A program made the translations under genes and the position numbers. From JAWSVE01 sp050633885 (GTDB taxonomy: Bacteria; Pseudomonadota; Gammaproteobacteria; Pseudomonadales; Cellvibrionaceae), in contig JBOEHK010000002.1 in assembly GCA_050633885.1 (NCBI GenBank), forward strand, positions 496,001 to 560,000: DNA of 64,000 nucleotides, in the 5' to 3' direction. Positions 8,764 through 17,293 of the stretch are shown piece by piece. Numbering within the stretch: the first letter of the stretch is position 1; each line of letters starts with the position of its first letter. A model generated the notes under the pieces. The model was not told where the DNA came from and made no database searches. It saw nothing but the letters and a program-made list of their open reading frames with translations.

Positions 8764-10725
8764 ATGACAGATACACCATCCGCCACAGACTTCGCTGGTC
8801 TAGGGTTGCCCCCTCTATTGTTGGAAGCCATCACTAAAGTTGGCTATGAGACGCCATCGCCTATTCAAGCTGAAAGTATCCCCATCTTGCTAGAAGGCAA
8901 AGACCTACTGGGTCAAGCTCAAACGGGTACTGGTAAAACGGCTGCCTTTGCATTGCCAGCGTTGTCTCGATTGGATGTAAAAAATAAAAATACACAAGTC
9001 CTTGTGCTGGCCCCAACTCGTGAGTTAGCAATTCAAGTCGCTGAAGCTTGTCAAAGTTATGCGAAAGGAATGCGTGGCTTTCAGGTTGTCCCAATTTATG
9101 GTGGAGCAGGTTACGCCAATCAATTAAAGCAGTTGCGTTCAGGAGCGCAGTTGGTTGTGGGTACGCCAGGTCGTGTGATGGATCATATTCGCAAAAAAAC
9201 GTTAAAGCTCGATAACTTGCAGACGTTAGTGTTAGACGAAGCTGATGAAATGTTGCGAATGGGTTTTATTGATGATGTCGAATGGATTCTTGATCACACA
9301 CCACCAACGAGACAAGTAGCATTGTTCTCGGCAACGATGCCAAAAGAAATTCAGCATGTGGCTAATCGTTATTTAAATGAGCCGCACATTATTAAAATTG
9401 CGAGTAAGACGTCTACGGCTCCTTCTATTACTCAGCGCTATTGGGCGGTGGGTGGTGGCACCCATAAAATGGATGCGTTAACTCGAATTTTAGAAGTGGA
9501 AGAAATTGATGCCGCGATTATTTTCGTACGTACAAAAATAGCAACAACAGAAATTGCAGAAAAATTGCAAGCAAGGGGTTTTTCCGCTGAAGCATTGAAT
9601 GGTGATATTGCTCAAGCACAACGAGAAAAAACCGTAGAAAAGATGCGAAGAGGGAAGCTTGATATTATTGTGGCTACGGATGTTGCGGCACGGGGTATTG
9701 ATATTCCACGAATTTCCCATGTCATTAATTATGATATTCCTTTTGATACAGAAGCCTATGTGCATCGAATTGGAAGAACAGGGCGAGCTGGTCGAACGGG
9801 TGAAGCTATTCTGTTTGTCGCAAATCGCGAGCGTCGAATGTTGAAAGCGATTGAGCGAGCCACTAAGCAGACGATAGAAGTGATGAACCTGCCGAGTGAG
9901 AAAGATATCAACGCTCAGCGAGTTGAGAAGTTCAAACAAAAAATTGATGCTGTCATGGAGTCGGATGACCTAAGTTTTTTCCGTGAGTTATTAAAGGAAT
10001 ATCAAGCTGGAAACCAAACACCGTTTGAAGAAATTGCAGCAGCTCTTGCGAAAATGGCACAAGGCGATGTGCCTTTGTTGTTACCAGAGAGAACTCGTTT
10101 TGAGAGAACGGAAAGGCATGAACGCGAAGGCCGAAAAGGTCGGGATCGGAGTGACAGAAGTCGCAATGAGAGAGGTCGTGATGAAAGACGTTCAAGAAAT
10201 AAGCGCCAAAGCCCGGGTGACACAAAAGCGCAGCCACTAAAAGATTTTCCAGATGTAGAAATGAAGCGTTTTCGCTTAGAAGTGGGCTATAACAATGACG
10301 TTCGACCAGGACATATTGTAGGCGCGATTGCGAATGAGGCTGAAATCGAAAGCAGTTACATTGGACATATCGAAATCTTTGATGATTTTTCAACAGTGGA
10401 TTTACCGGCAGAAATGCCAAAAGAAACATTTAATCATTTGAAAAAAGTCTGGGTGTGCCAGCAACAATTGAATATATCTGTCGCTGGGGATTCACCTGCT
10501 GGCAATAAGAAGAAAGCGGAAGGCAAGAATCAAAAACGGCGTGGCAATCAGTCAAACGATTCCAGAGGCGGCAACAAAAAAAGTACCGGTAAAAAAGATT
10601 CAGGAAAAAAAGAGTTTGCTAAAAAAGAGAGTCGAGCAAAAAAATCTCGTTCATCTGAAGCGAATATTGGTCCTAGCGAAAGTGCGAGACGGCAAGGAAA
10701 GTTGAGCCTGAATCGCGATAATTAA
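8764..10725 (+). CDS. deaD: DEAD-box ATP-dependent RNA helicase DeaD/CsdA
   Basis: A 653-residue helicase with all core motifs in order: Q-motif (GYETPSPIQAESIP), motif I AQTGTGKT, Ia PTRELAIQ, GTPGR, II DEAD, III SAT, then RGIDIP and the VI motif HRIGRTGRAGR. After the core there is an RS/ER-rich linker, a DbpA/CsdA-type RNA-binding domain (FRLEVGYNNDVRPGHIVGAI, about residues 500-580) and a Lys/Arg-rich tail. DeaD unwinds rRNA during 50S assembly and helps translation of structured mRNAs, especially in the cold. The leader is long (over 90 nt after a possible -10 TATACT at 8659), as is common for cold-induced deaD genes. Start ATG with AGGT 7 nt upstream. Confidence 0.95.
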   Translation: MTDTPSATDFAGLGLPPLLLEAITKVGYETPSPIQAESIPILLEGKDLLGQAQTGTGKTAAFALPALSRLDVKNKNTQVLVLAPTRELAIQVAEACQSYAKGMRGFQVVPIYGGAGYANQLKQLRSGAQLVVGTPGRVMDHIRKKTLKLDNLQTLVLDEADEMLRMGFIDDVEWILDHTPPTRQVALFSATMPKEIQHVANRYLNEPHIIKIASKTSTAPSITQRYWAVGGGTHKMDALTRILEVEEIDAAIIFVRTKIATTEIAEKLQARGFSAEALNGDIAQAQREKTVEKMRRGKLDIIVATDVAARGIDIPRISHVINYDIPFDTEAYVHRIGRTGRAGRTGEAILFVANRERRMLKAIERATKQTIEVMNLPSEKDINAQRVEKFKQKIDAVMESDDLSFFRELLKEYQAGNQTPFEEIAAALAKMAQGDVPLLLPERTRFERTERHEREGRKGRDRSDRSRNERGRDERRSRNKRQSPGDTKAQPLKDFPDVEMKRFRLEVGYNNDVRPGHIVGAIANEAEIESSYIGHIEIFDDFSTVDLPAEMPKETFNHLKKVWVCQQQLNISVAGDSPAGNKKKAEGKNQKRRGNQSNDSRGGNKKSTGKKDSGKKEFAKKESRAKKSRSSEANIGPSESARRQGKLSLNRDN

Positions 10726-10735
10726 GCGTGTAAAT

Positions 10736-10764
10736 GTTTTGTATAAATAAAATTGATACAAAAC
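10736..10764 (+). terminator. 9-bp inverted repeat after deaD
   Basis: GTTTTGTAT and ATACAAAAC pair perfectly around an 11-nt A/T-rich loop, 10 nt after the deaD stop. There is no long T-run, so it may be a weak terminator or an mRNA 3'-end stabiliser. Confidence 0.45.
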
Positions 10765-11049
10765 TCTAGATTTGACAACGAGTATACTTTTACCGTGTAG
10801 CCAATAACGTAGCGTGTAATCAAGTTCTTTATTAAAATAGCCGGCTCTTATGGTATCAGGGTCGGCGACTTTTCTTTCTTCCTTCTTAATTTTTCTTAAT
10901 GACTTCTCGTCGCCTTCAATACATTTGAGGCGTATACTGAGCTAAATCTTATCTCGCCCAATATAAAATCCTAACGGGTTTTGTATTTTTTTGTGCCCTA
11001 CTGTATTTGGTTTTAATTTATACAATCCTAGATTTTCTTTAAGGAACCT
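10765..11049 (+). other. Intergenic region before the MFS gene
   Basis: No frame with a ribosome site is visible. The only structure noted is a GC-poor hairpin-like stretch near 10963-10990 (AAAATCC, TAAC, GGGTTTT then T-rich). It probably holds the promoter and leader of the MFS gene, but I cannot place boxes with confidence. Confidence 0.4.
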
Positions 11050-12291
11050 ATGTCTGATTCTCGTGTTTTTTATGGCTGGGTAATTGTTGCCGTTGCTTTT
11101 ATCGTCGATTTTATTGCTGTCGGATTTTTCTTTTACAGTTATGGCGTATTTTTCTTGCCGATTTCTGAAGAGCTGGGTGGCGGATCTCGTTTTGGTGTGA
11201 ATATGGGAATTGCCTTGGTGAATGGCGTTGGCGCTATTATTGCGCCATGGGTCGGTAATGCGCTAGACCGTTATTCTATAAAGCGCATTATGGCGATAGG
11301 TGTTTGCGTCAGTACGATTGGGTTTGCTTGTTTATCGTTGGTTGAAAGCATGGGGCAATTTTATATTGTACTCGTTTGTTTAACAGCAATTGGAACGGCA
11401 ACAATGGGACAGCTTGCGACGGGTAAATTAGTGGCCAATTGGTTCGTTGCAAAGCGTGGTACAGCGCTAGGAATTGCAACGATGGGGGTGTCATTATCCG
11501 GCGTTATCATGCCGGGAGTGACAACATGGTTAATCGATCAGTTTGGTTGGAGAGGCAGTTTAGAAATTTTTAGTGTGGCAACTTTTGTTATTGTGATGCC
11601 GATAGTTCTCTTGTATGTGGTGAATAATCCAGAGGATAAAGATCAAGAGCCAGATGGCCGTGCGCGATTGCCTTTATCGGAGGTTCCTCTGGCGGCCAAT
11701 CAAATATCACTAGGATGGAAAGATATCCTAAAAATGCGTTCTTTTTGGGGGGCAACGATTACCTTTGGTTTGATCTTTTGCGGTATGGGCGCAACGCTAA
11801 CCAATATGATTCCATTGGCAATTGATTTGGGTATTGATAAATATCATGCTGCCAATGTCTTAGCGGTTGGTGCGCTAACAGGGGTGGTTGGGAAAATATT
11901 TTTTGGAATTTTATCTGACCGAGCAAATATCAGAAGTGCAGTATTGTGGGCAATTGGTACGCAGTGGATAGGTATTGCGATGATTTCTCATGTTGAGAAT
12001 TTTTGGCCATTTGTCATTGCTTCTGCTATTTTTGGTTTTGGTATGGGGGGCGTTGTTCCGCTTCATGCGGCAGTTGTTGGTTCTCTTTTTGGGCGTCGAG
12101 GTTTTGGTAAGGTGATGGGGTTGATGCGTCCAATGATGTTACCTTTACAGGTTCTTGGCTTGCCTTTGGCTGGATGGGTCTATGATACAAATGGCAGTTA
12201 TAATTTGGCTTTTTACAGCTTTCTATTTTTGTTAATTGTGTCGGCTTTAACAACTATTTATCTCATTCCTAAAGAGCGCTTGGCGGAGTAG
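11050..12291 (+). CDS. MFS transporter, oxalate/formate antiporter (OFA)/monocarboxylate type
   Basis: A 413-residue integral membrane protein with 12 predicted helices. The opening RVFYGWVIVAVAFIVDF is typical of the OFA/monocarboxylate branch of the major facilitator superfamily. The MFS A-like loop (GNALDRYSIKRIMAIG) follows helix 2, a second one (GILSDRANIRS) follows helix 8, and a hydrophilic loop of about 40 residues separates the two halves. Likely exchanges or co-transports small carboxylates; the substrate is not readable. Strong ribosome site AAGGAA. The downstream esterase starts 60 nt later on the same strand, so the two may be co-transcribed: an inferred pairing of ester hydrolysis and carboxylate transport. 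Confidence 0.85.
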   Translation: MSDSRVFYGWVIVAVAFIVDFIAVGFFFYSYGVFFLPISEELGGGSRFGVNMGIALVNGVGAIIAPWVGNALDRYSIKRIMAIGVCVSTIGFACLSLVESMGQFYIVLVCLTAIGTATMGQLATGKLVANWFVAKRGTALGIATMGVSLSGVIMPGVTTWLIDQFGWRGSLEIFSVATFVIVMPIVLLYVVNNPEDKDQEPDGRARLPLSEVPLAANQISLGWKDILKMRSFWGATITFGLIFCGMGATLTNMIPLAIDLGIDKYHAANVLAVGALTGVVGKIFFGILSDRANIRSAVLWAIGTQWIGIAMISHVENFWPFVIASAIFGFGMGGVVPLHAAVVGSLFGRRGFGKVMGLMRPMMLPLQVLGLPLAGWVYDTNGSYNLAFYSFLFLLIVSALTTIYLIPKERLAE

Positions 12292-12351
12292 TAATTGTTA
12301 GAATAAATGTAGTGAAAGATAATCAAAATAAAAAATGATAAAGGAGTTTTT

Positions 12352-14217
12352 ATGCTTTCCGTTTCTGAATTTAACCTAAAAATATCGAATGCGAAAATGA
12401 TGATTCCGCTGATGATGGGTCTGTTGTTTTTTGCGGTAACCGGTTGCACTCAAAAAGAAACCGGCGAGAAAGAATTGATGTCTCAAACTACTTTGGAAGA
12501 AAACAAAATAACCTCAGCTGATCCGCTTGAAAAAATAATTAATAGCGGAAGAATAAAAGGGGTTAGCCAAAAAAATGGTAGTTATTCATGGTTAGGTATT
12601 CCTTATGCCAAGCCGCCCGTAGGAGAACTCCGCTGGAAGTTGCCACAACCTGTCGAGCCATGGGAAGGAACCTTTGTTGCCGATAATCCAAATCACCCAT
12701 GCCCTCAGTTTGCTTCAACGGTGAGTCGTTGGCTCAGTGATGATGATGGTGACGGTCTATTAGGTGAGGAAGATTGTTTGTATTTAAGTGTTTATGCTCC
12801 GTCATCTATTAAAGATTCAAATAAAAAATTACCCGTTATGTATTGGATTTTTGGTGGCGGAAATAATAGTGGTTATTCTGGAAGCTATAACGGCAGTATT
12901 CTTGCTGAAGATCAGCAAGTTATAGTGGTTGCTATTGATTATCGCTTAGGGACATTAGGTTGGTTAATTCATCCCGCTATTTTAGATGAAGGTGCTTCTG
13001 GTGCGGCGGCAAGTGGGAACTGGAGTACTGTTGATACCATTCATGGACTAAAGTGGGTGCAAGAAAACATAGAAGTGTTTGGTGGAGATAAAAATAACGT
13101 CACGATATTTGGTGAATCAGCGGGTGGCGCTAATGTGATGAGCCTTGTTACTTCTCCAATTGCGAAAGGTTTATTTCACAGAGCTATTGTCGAAAGTGGC
13201 GGAGTCAGTACAACCAGTATCGCTCAGGGTCAAAATTTTATTGACGATGAAGCTAAAGGGCATAGGAATAGTTCTCGTGAAATTATTAATAAAATATTAA
13301 TTCGTGATGGTAAAGCTAGCAATCGAGATGATGCTAAAGCGATACAGTTGGCAATGAGTAATAACGAGATTAAAGAGCTTCTTTATCGTCAGTCAGCGAC
13401 ATCGTTTTTGAGACTGTATAATCCTTCTGGTGCAAGAAATTATCCCGCACCGAAAAAATTTGCAGATGGTACTGTATTCGTAAAAGAGCCGCCATTAAAA
13501 CAATTGGCGAGTGGTCAATATAATCAAGTCCCCATGATATTGGGAACTAATCGTGATGAAAGAAGGATTTATTTGTTTAGAGATCCTAAGTGGACTCAGG
13601 TGATAAAAGAAAATCCTGGTGATTATATTCGAGCAGCAAAATACCCTAGTGATTTATGGAAGTTGCGGGCAGTGGATGGGTTGGCAAGAATTATGGCGCC
13701 TGTGCAAGATGATCAGATATTTACTTATCGGTTCGATTGGGACGAAGAGGCCGTCACTGAGGGTTCGGATTTGGCGACAGCCATCGGTGCTGGTCACTCA
13801 GTTGAAATGGCGTTTGTTTTTGGTGATTGGGATGTGGGGTTTGTTCCGGCCGATGTAATGTATGACCCAAAAAATCTTGATTCTCGAATAAAATTATCTA
13901 AGAGCATGATGGCCTATTGGGGAAGCTTTGCTTATACCGGTAAGCCAGGAAAAGGAACATTGGACGATCAGGTGGAATGGCAGGCTTGGGAGAATGGTGA
14001 AGGTAAACCCAAAATGATTATTTTAGACACCGATGCCGATGGCGGTATTCGTATGTCGGAAGAAGAAATGACGAAAGAGACGGTAAAAGCAGAATTTTTA
14101 TCTGAAGATTTTTCTGATCAAAAACTGCAATGCGACATCTATAAATCAACATTTACAGTGTTGGGTAATTTTGATGAAGCAGAATATCAATCTTTGGGTG
14201 ATGGTAGTTGTCTATAA
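12352..14217 (+). CDS. Type B carboxylesterase, predicted lipoprotein
   Basis: A 621-residue alpha/beta-hydrolase of the carboxylesterase/lipase type. The N-terminus has a signal with lipobox VTGC (Cys near residue 32), so it should be lipid-anchored. The oxyanion loop is WIFGGGNNSG, the esterase signature is EEDCLYLSVYAP, the nucleophile elbow is FGESAGGAN, the acid is in GTNRDERR and the histidine in GAGHSVEMAF: a complete Ser-Glu-His triad. An acidic insert (SDDDGDGLLGEED) precedes the signature. Hydrolyses carboxylic esters at the envelope; substrate unknown. Good ribosome site (AAAGGAG). Its 3' end overlaps the convergent PspB-like gene by 6 bp. Confidence 0.9.
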   Translation: MLSVSEFNLKISNAKMMIPLMMGLLFFAVTGCTQKETGEKELMSQTTLEENKITSADPLEKIINSGRIKGVSQKNGSYSWLGIPYAKPPVGELRWKLPQPVEPWEGTFVADNPNHPCPQFASTVSRWLSDDDGDGLLGEEDCLYLSVYAPSSIKDSNKKLPVMYWIFGGGNNSGYSGSYNGSILAEDQQVIVVAIDYRLGTLGWLIHPAILDEGASGAAASGNWSTVDTIHGLKWVQENIEVFGGDKNNVTIFGESAGGANVMSLVTSPIAKGLFHRAIVESGGVSTTSIAQGQNFIDDEAKGHRNSSREIINKILIRDGKASNRDDAKAIQLAMSNNEIKELLYRQSATSFLRLYNPSGARNYPAPKKFADGTVFVKEPPLKQLASGQYNQVPMILGTNRDERRIYLFRDPKWTQVIKENPGDYIRAAKYPSDLWKLRAVDGLARIMAPVQDDQIFTYRFDWDEEAVTEGSDLATAIGAGHSVEMAFVFGDWDVGFVPADVMYDPKNLDSRIKLSKSMMAYWGSFAYTGKPGKGTLDDQVEWQAWENGEGKPKMIILDTDADGGIRMSEEEMTKETVKAEFLSEDFSDQKLQCDIYKSTFTVLGNFDEAEYQSLGDGSCL

Positions 14218-14466
14218 TATTTTAGAAGCATACCAATAGAAAACGGTTGATCGTTTAATCTCGTATCCCTTATCGGTTATTATCGCTTCTAAAGTAGCAA
14301 GACGACTTTTAATGTCCTCTAACTCAATTTTTAAACCGCTTGAAAATTCTTTTTCTGATTTAAGTTTCATTTCAAATATCTTTGTTTTGTGCTGTATGTA
14401 GCGACTTCCAATGATTGAGCCAAATACGACAATAAGAATGAATAAAGTTTTCAATATTGGGTCCAT
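14212..14466 (-). CDS. Small PspB-like membrane/coiled-coil protein at the end of the psp operon
   Basis: An 84-residue protein with one N-terminal membrane helix (ILKTLFILIVVFGSIIGS) followed by a charged helix likely to form a coiled coil and ending in RLATLEAIITDKGYEIKRS. The layout is that of PspB. The C-terminal LEAIITDKGY motif resembles the C-terminus of the neighbouring PspC (LEATITSKKF), suggesting shared partners. It follows pspC by 60 nt on the same strand and is probably the last psp gene. I do not recognise a named family. Function in envelope stress is inferred from location. Confidence 0.65.
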   Translation of the reverse strand: MDPILKTLFILIVVFGSIIGSRYIQHKTKIFEMKLKSEKEFSSGLKIELEDIKSRLATLEAIITDKGYEIKRSTVFYWYASKIL

Positions 14467-14526
14467 TGCTCCTCCTTGTTATCTTTCTTTTTGTGTTGTG
14501 TACGAGTTGCTAATTATTCTTATGGA

Positions 14527-15297
14527 TTAAGTTGCCATTCGTTTTATTTCGTTATGAAGACGAAATTTCTTTGACGTGATGGTAGCTTCGAGTTTTTGTA
14601 ATTTAATTTCTAAATCGGTAAAGGTTTTATCGCATTCGGCGATGTCGCGTTTGTTAATATACGGGCGTGATGAAAAACTATTATGGTTAGAGTGCTGCCT
14701 TCTTCTATGTTTTCTTTCCTCGCCATTTTCGTGTTCTGACGTTTTTTCTTGTTTCGAATTGCTGTGTGTTCTGCTTTTAGAGGAATTTTTTTTTACGCTA
14801 TAACCGTAATTCTCGTAGAGACTGTCTGATGTGTTATAGGGTGCTTCGTCCATGATAATTGCTGCAACAATATAACCAAATATAGCAAACGGGCCGAAAA
14901 ATAAAGAAAGAACACAGGCTAAACGTATAAATAGTGGGCTAGTTTCAAAATAGTCAGCAAGCCCTGAACAAACACCGGATATTTTTTTGTCGCTGGTGTT
15001 TTTGTAAATTCGTTTTTTGTAATCGATATTTTTAAAATGTTGCCCAATGCCGCTATTGCCTATTTTACTATTGTTAAATTGATTGCTCATTTCTTCAATA
15101 TTTGGTTTTTTCTTACTCATAATGAAATACATAACAATATAAGCAACAATGGTAAGCGACCATGTCAGAGTGGCTACTACGGCTATTATTCGGACAATAA
15201 AGGGTTCTATTTCAAAATAATCGGCTAACCCTGCACAAACACCACCAAGCCAACCTTTTTCTGAGTTGAGGTGTAGCTTATCCATTGGTTTACTCAT
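14527..15297 (-). CDS. pspC: PspC with two tandem PspC domains and a C-terminal helix
   Basis: 256 residues. Two PspC domains are present in tandem: GGVCAGLADYFEIEPFIVRI with its membrane helix (about 15-65) and SGVCSGLADYFETSPLFIRL with a second helix pair (about 103-150). A low-complexity charged linker (Ser/His/Arg-rich, 165-215) and a terminal coiled coil (FTDLEIKLQKLEATITSKKF) follow. PspC is an inner-membrane sensor that recruits PspA when secretin mislocalisation or membrane stress occurs. E. coli PspC has one such domain, so this is an expanded form. Two ATGs are possible (15303, 15297); GGAGAG lies 6 nt before 15297. Overlaps pspB by 8 bp, implying translational coupling. Confidence 0.9.
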   Translation of the reverse strand: MSKPMDKLHLNSEKGWLGGVCAGLADYFEIEPFIVRIIAVVATLTWSLTIVAYIVMYFIMSKKKPNIEEMSNQFNNSKIGNSGIGQHFKNIDYKKRIYKNTSDKKISGVCSGLADYFETSPLFIRLACVLSLFFGPFAIFGYIVAAIIMDEAPYNTSDSLYENYGYSVKKNSSKSRTHSNSKQEKTSEHENGEERKHRRRQHSNHNSFSSRPYINKRDIAECDKTFTDLEIKLQKLEATITSKKFRLHNEIKRMAT

Positions 15298-15532
15298 GAT
15301 CATCTCTCCAGTCTGGGACTTCGTTATCTAATATAGATTCTAGAGCATCGATTCGCTCGGACATTGCCTCTGCGGCGGCAGTTAAATTCTCTAGCTTATC
15401 AATTTCACTGCTGGAAATGTTAGATTGCTGAGCACGGTATCTCGACTTTAAAACTCCAGCCCAGATAGCGCTGATTGGAATTCCAAATATCATAATGACT
15501 GCAACGAGTCCGGTGATATCTCCAGTATCCAT
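15290..15532 (-). CDS. pspB: Phage shock protein B
   Basis: 80 residues: an N-terminal membrane helix (VAVIMIFGIPISAIWAG) and a cytoplasmic coiled coil that ends in the PspB-typical ALESILDNEVPDWRDD. PspB works with PspC at the inner membrane to release PspF from PspA inhibition. The length is that of the family. It overlaps the start of pspC by 8 bp and lies 60 nt after a small ORF that separates it from pspA. Confidence 0.93.
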   Translation of the reverse strand: MDTGDITGLVAVIMIFGIPISAIWAGVLKSRYRAQQSNISSSEIDKLENLTAAAEAMSERIDALESILDNEVPDWRDDHE

Positions 15533-15592
15533 TTTAATGCCCTTGTTAGTGATACATATCGATTAAAAATTATAAATATAAATTATTAGGTG

Positions 15593-15745
15593 TTAACTCG
15601 TCATCGCTTTTTCAATCAATAAGTATGATCCAGGTGTGGTAATTGCGATGGTAACAGAAACCATAATGATAGAAAGTATTCCGGAGGCGGTGATTTCAAA
15701 ATATTGACGTACTTTTGCTTGTTGAGTTTGACTAATTAATTTCAC
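15593..15745 (-). CDS. 50-residue single-helix membrane protein inside the psp operon
   Basis: A GTG-initiated frame of 50 codons preceded by a near-ideal ribosome site (AAGGAGA, 6 nt spacing). The product has a basic/polar N-terminus (VKLISQTQQAKVRQYFE) and one membrane helix (SGILSIIMVSVTIAI) ending in a short tail. It lies between pspA and pspB on the same strand. It is too short for most gene callers. I do not recognise a family; its position and topology suggest an accessory psp membrane protein. Confidence 0.65.
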   Translation of the reverse strand: MKLISQTQQAKVRQYFEITASGILSIIMVSVTIAITTPGSYLLIEKAMTS

Positions 15746-15872
15746 GAGAGTCTCCTTTGCTTGTTGTTTGAAGGTTGTTCTATCCCTGTTCGATAGTTTT
15801 TGTGTGATTGCTTGGTTGATTTTTTGTGTTGTATTGATGATGTATAAATGACCTGTTGTCTATATTTGGTAT

Positions 15873-16121
15873 TTATATGGAGCCTGACTTGCAACGAATC
15901 CAGATAAAACTGTTATTTAATAAGTTGATTTGAATCCTATTTTCGTTTTTTGGGTTTGTAGAACAAAGAGAGTTGTTCTCTTCTTTGCCTCTGCTAACGG
16001 TTGTATTTTCAAACTTATCCGATGTGTTGGGTCCTGTGTAAGTCGTTACTTGTAATGCTAGCATCGCCCCTAATAAAACAGTGGTGAATAAGATGGGCGT
16101 GCAGTGTGATGGCCTATGCAT
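15873..16121 (-). CDS. 82-residue small membrane protein between pspA and pspB
   Basis: The frame opens at 16169, but the ATG at 16121 has a clear AAGGAA ribosome site and is chosen. One hydrophobic helix (ILFTTVLLGAMLALQV) follows a short His/Pro N-terminus; the rest is polar with two cysteines. It starts 89 nt after pspA on the same strand, within the presumed sigma-54 transcript. No family recognised. The polar C-terminus has little pattern, so a non-functional frame cannot be ruled out. Confidence 0.45.
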   Translation of the reverse strand: MHRPSHCTPILFTTVLLGAMLALQVTTYTGPNTSDKFENTTVSRGKEENNSLCSTNPKNENRIQINLLNNSFIWIRCKSGSI

Positions 16122-16210
16122 TGTATTTCCTTGATGAAAATAGGACTGCGTTTGTTGAAAAATATTCAAAACTTATAGGGTTAAACGCCTAATAATATTT
16201 AATGTCAGCG

Positions 16211-16912
16211 TTAAGATGTCGATGAGTCACCGTCAGCATTGCTTTTTTTAGTGTTAGTGCCTTTTACTTTTGTTTTTAATGCAGCTAACTCTTGATCAAT
16301 TTTATCTTGTATTTCAAGTTCTTCGAACTCACTCTGTAAGCCTGATTGGCCAATGCTGTCAGCTTCTATTTGGCCTTCCATTTGTTCTATTTTCTTTTCA
16401 AAGTAATCAAGTTTATTGAGAGCGCTATCAATATTTCCACTGTTCATTCGCTGGCTAACCGATACCCGTGATTGAGTTGCGCGCGTTCTCATGAGAATAA
16501 CTTTTTGGCGAGCTTTGGCATCGTTTAACTTGAGTTGTAGTTGCTCAATCTCATCAGTTAATCGATTGAGTGTTTCGTCGAGCTTGTCGAGGTCTTGCTC
16601 AATCACATCGATCACACCATTCACCGTTGCCTTTTCAACGAGTGCGGCTTTGGCCAAATCTTCACGGTCTTTGCTCAAAGCAAGTTCCGCTTTTTGTTGC
16701 CAGTCATCTGATTGCTTAATTAAGCGTTCATTGCGTCGGACAAGTTCTTTCTTTTCAGCCAAAATTTTTGCAGAGTTCGTGCGAACTTCAATTAATGTTT
16801 CTTCCATTTCTTGAATCACTAAGCGGATCATTTTTTCTGGATTCTCAGCGGAATCTAACAAAGAGTTCATATTCGCGTTAATGATGTCGCTTATTCTTGA
16901 AAAAATACCCAT
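16211..16912 (-). CDS. pspA: Phage shock protein A
   Basis: 233 residues, almost wholly helical: the IFSRISDIINANMNSLLDSA start (membrane-sensing amphipathic helix), then long coiled coils with the PspA/IM30 pattern (EDPEKMIRLVIQEMEE-like), ending with a Ser/Thr-rich tail. PspA is an ESCRT-III-like protein that binds stressed inner membrane and also inhibits PspF. Strong ribosome site (AGAGGTGA). First gene downstream of a sigma-54 promoter at 17065-17080, with pspF divergent. Slightly longer than E. coli PspA (222 aa) owing to the tail. Confidence 0.95.
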   Translation of the reverse strand: MGIFSRISDIINANMNSLLDSAENPEKMIRLVIQEMEETLIEVRTNSAKILAEKKELVRRNERLIKQSDDWQQKAELALSKDREDLAKAALVEKATVNGVIDVIEQDLDKLDETLNRLTDEIEQLQLKLNDAKARQKVILMRTRATQSRVSVSQRMNSGNIDSALNKLDYFEKKIEQMEGQIEADSIGQSGLQSEFEELEIQDKIDQELAALKTKVKGTNTKKSNADGDSSTS

Positions 16913-17064
16913 GGATCACCTCTGGTTTTTTGTCATGTTTGGGGATGTCAAAAACGGTATCTATTGATACACATTTCCGTTAGGCCCGCTTATGAGTGGG
17001 TTTCGCTTATAACTTAAAAGAGCTATGAGCTTAATTGCTCCTGTATCGCTATATCGGAAGGTAT

Positions 17065-17080
17065 AGCGAAGGTCGTGCCA
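17065..17080 (-). promoter_or_regulatory. Sigma-54 (-24/-12) promoter of the psp operon
   Basis: On the minus strand the site reads TGGCACG, ACCT, TCGCT. This matches the sigma-54 consensus (TGGCACG-N4-TTGCW) with the GG and GC pairs at the required distance and one core mismatch. It predicts a start near 17054, about 140 nt before pspA. An inverted repeat CGCTATA/TATAGCG (17047-17068) overlaps the start region. Activation by PspF, encoded divergently, is the expected arrangement. Confidence 0.85.
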
Positions 17081-17293
17081 AGTTTGAATTTGCTTCTAAC
17101 TTACTGATATCAAAGAAAAAATAAAACTCATAGGCTTTGAGGGTAAAATATGTAATGGCTATTTTTAATAATTATTGGTAGTTTTTGCCTATAAATGGTT
17201 AATATAGCCACTTTAGTATTGCTCCGTTATAGGAAAGATAACGAAGAAGATCACGGAGAAAATACCGAACAAGAGATTGAAGAAGAGAGTACG

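Noticed and set aside
14010..14070. EF-hand-like loop DTDADGGIRMSEEE in the carboxylesterase
   Set aside because: The position corresponds to the conserved D-T-x-x-GGIRMS segment of the esterase family; the flanking helices of an EF-hand are absent.
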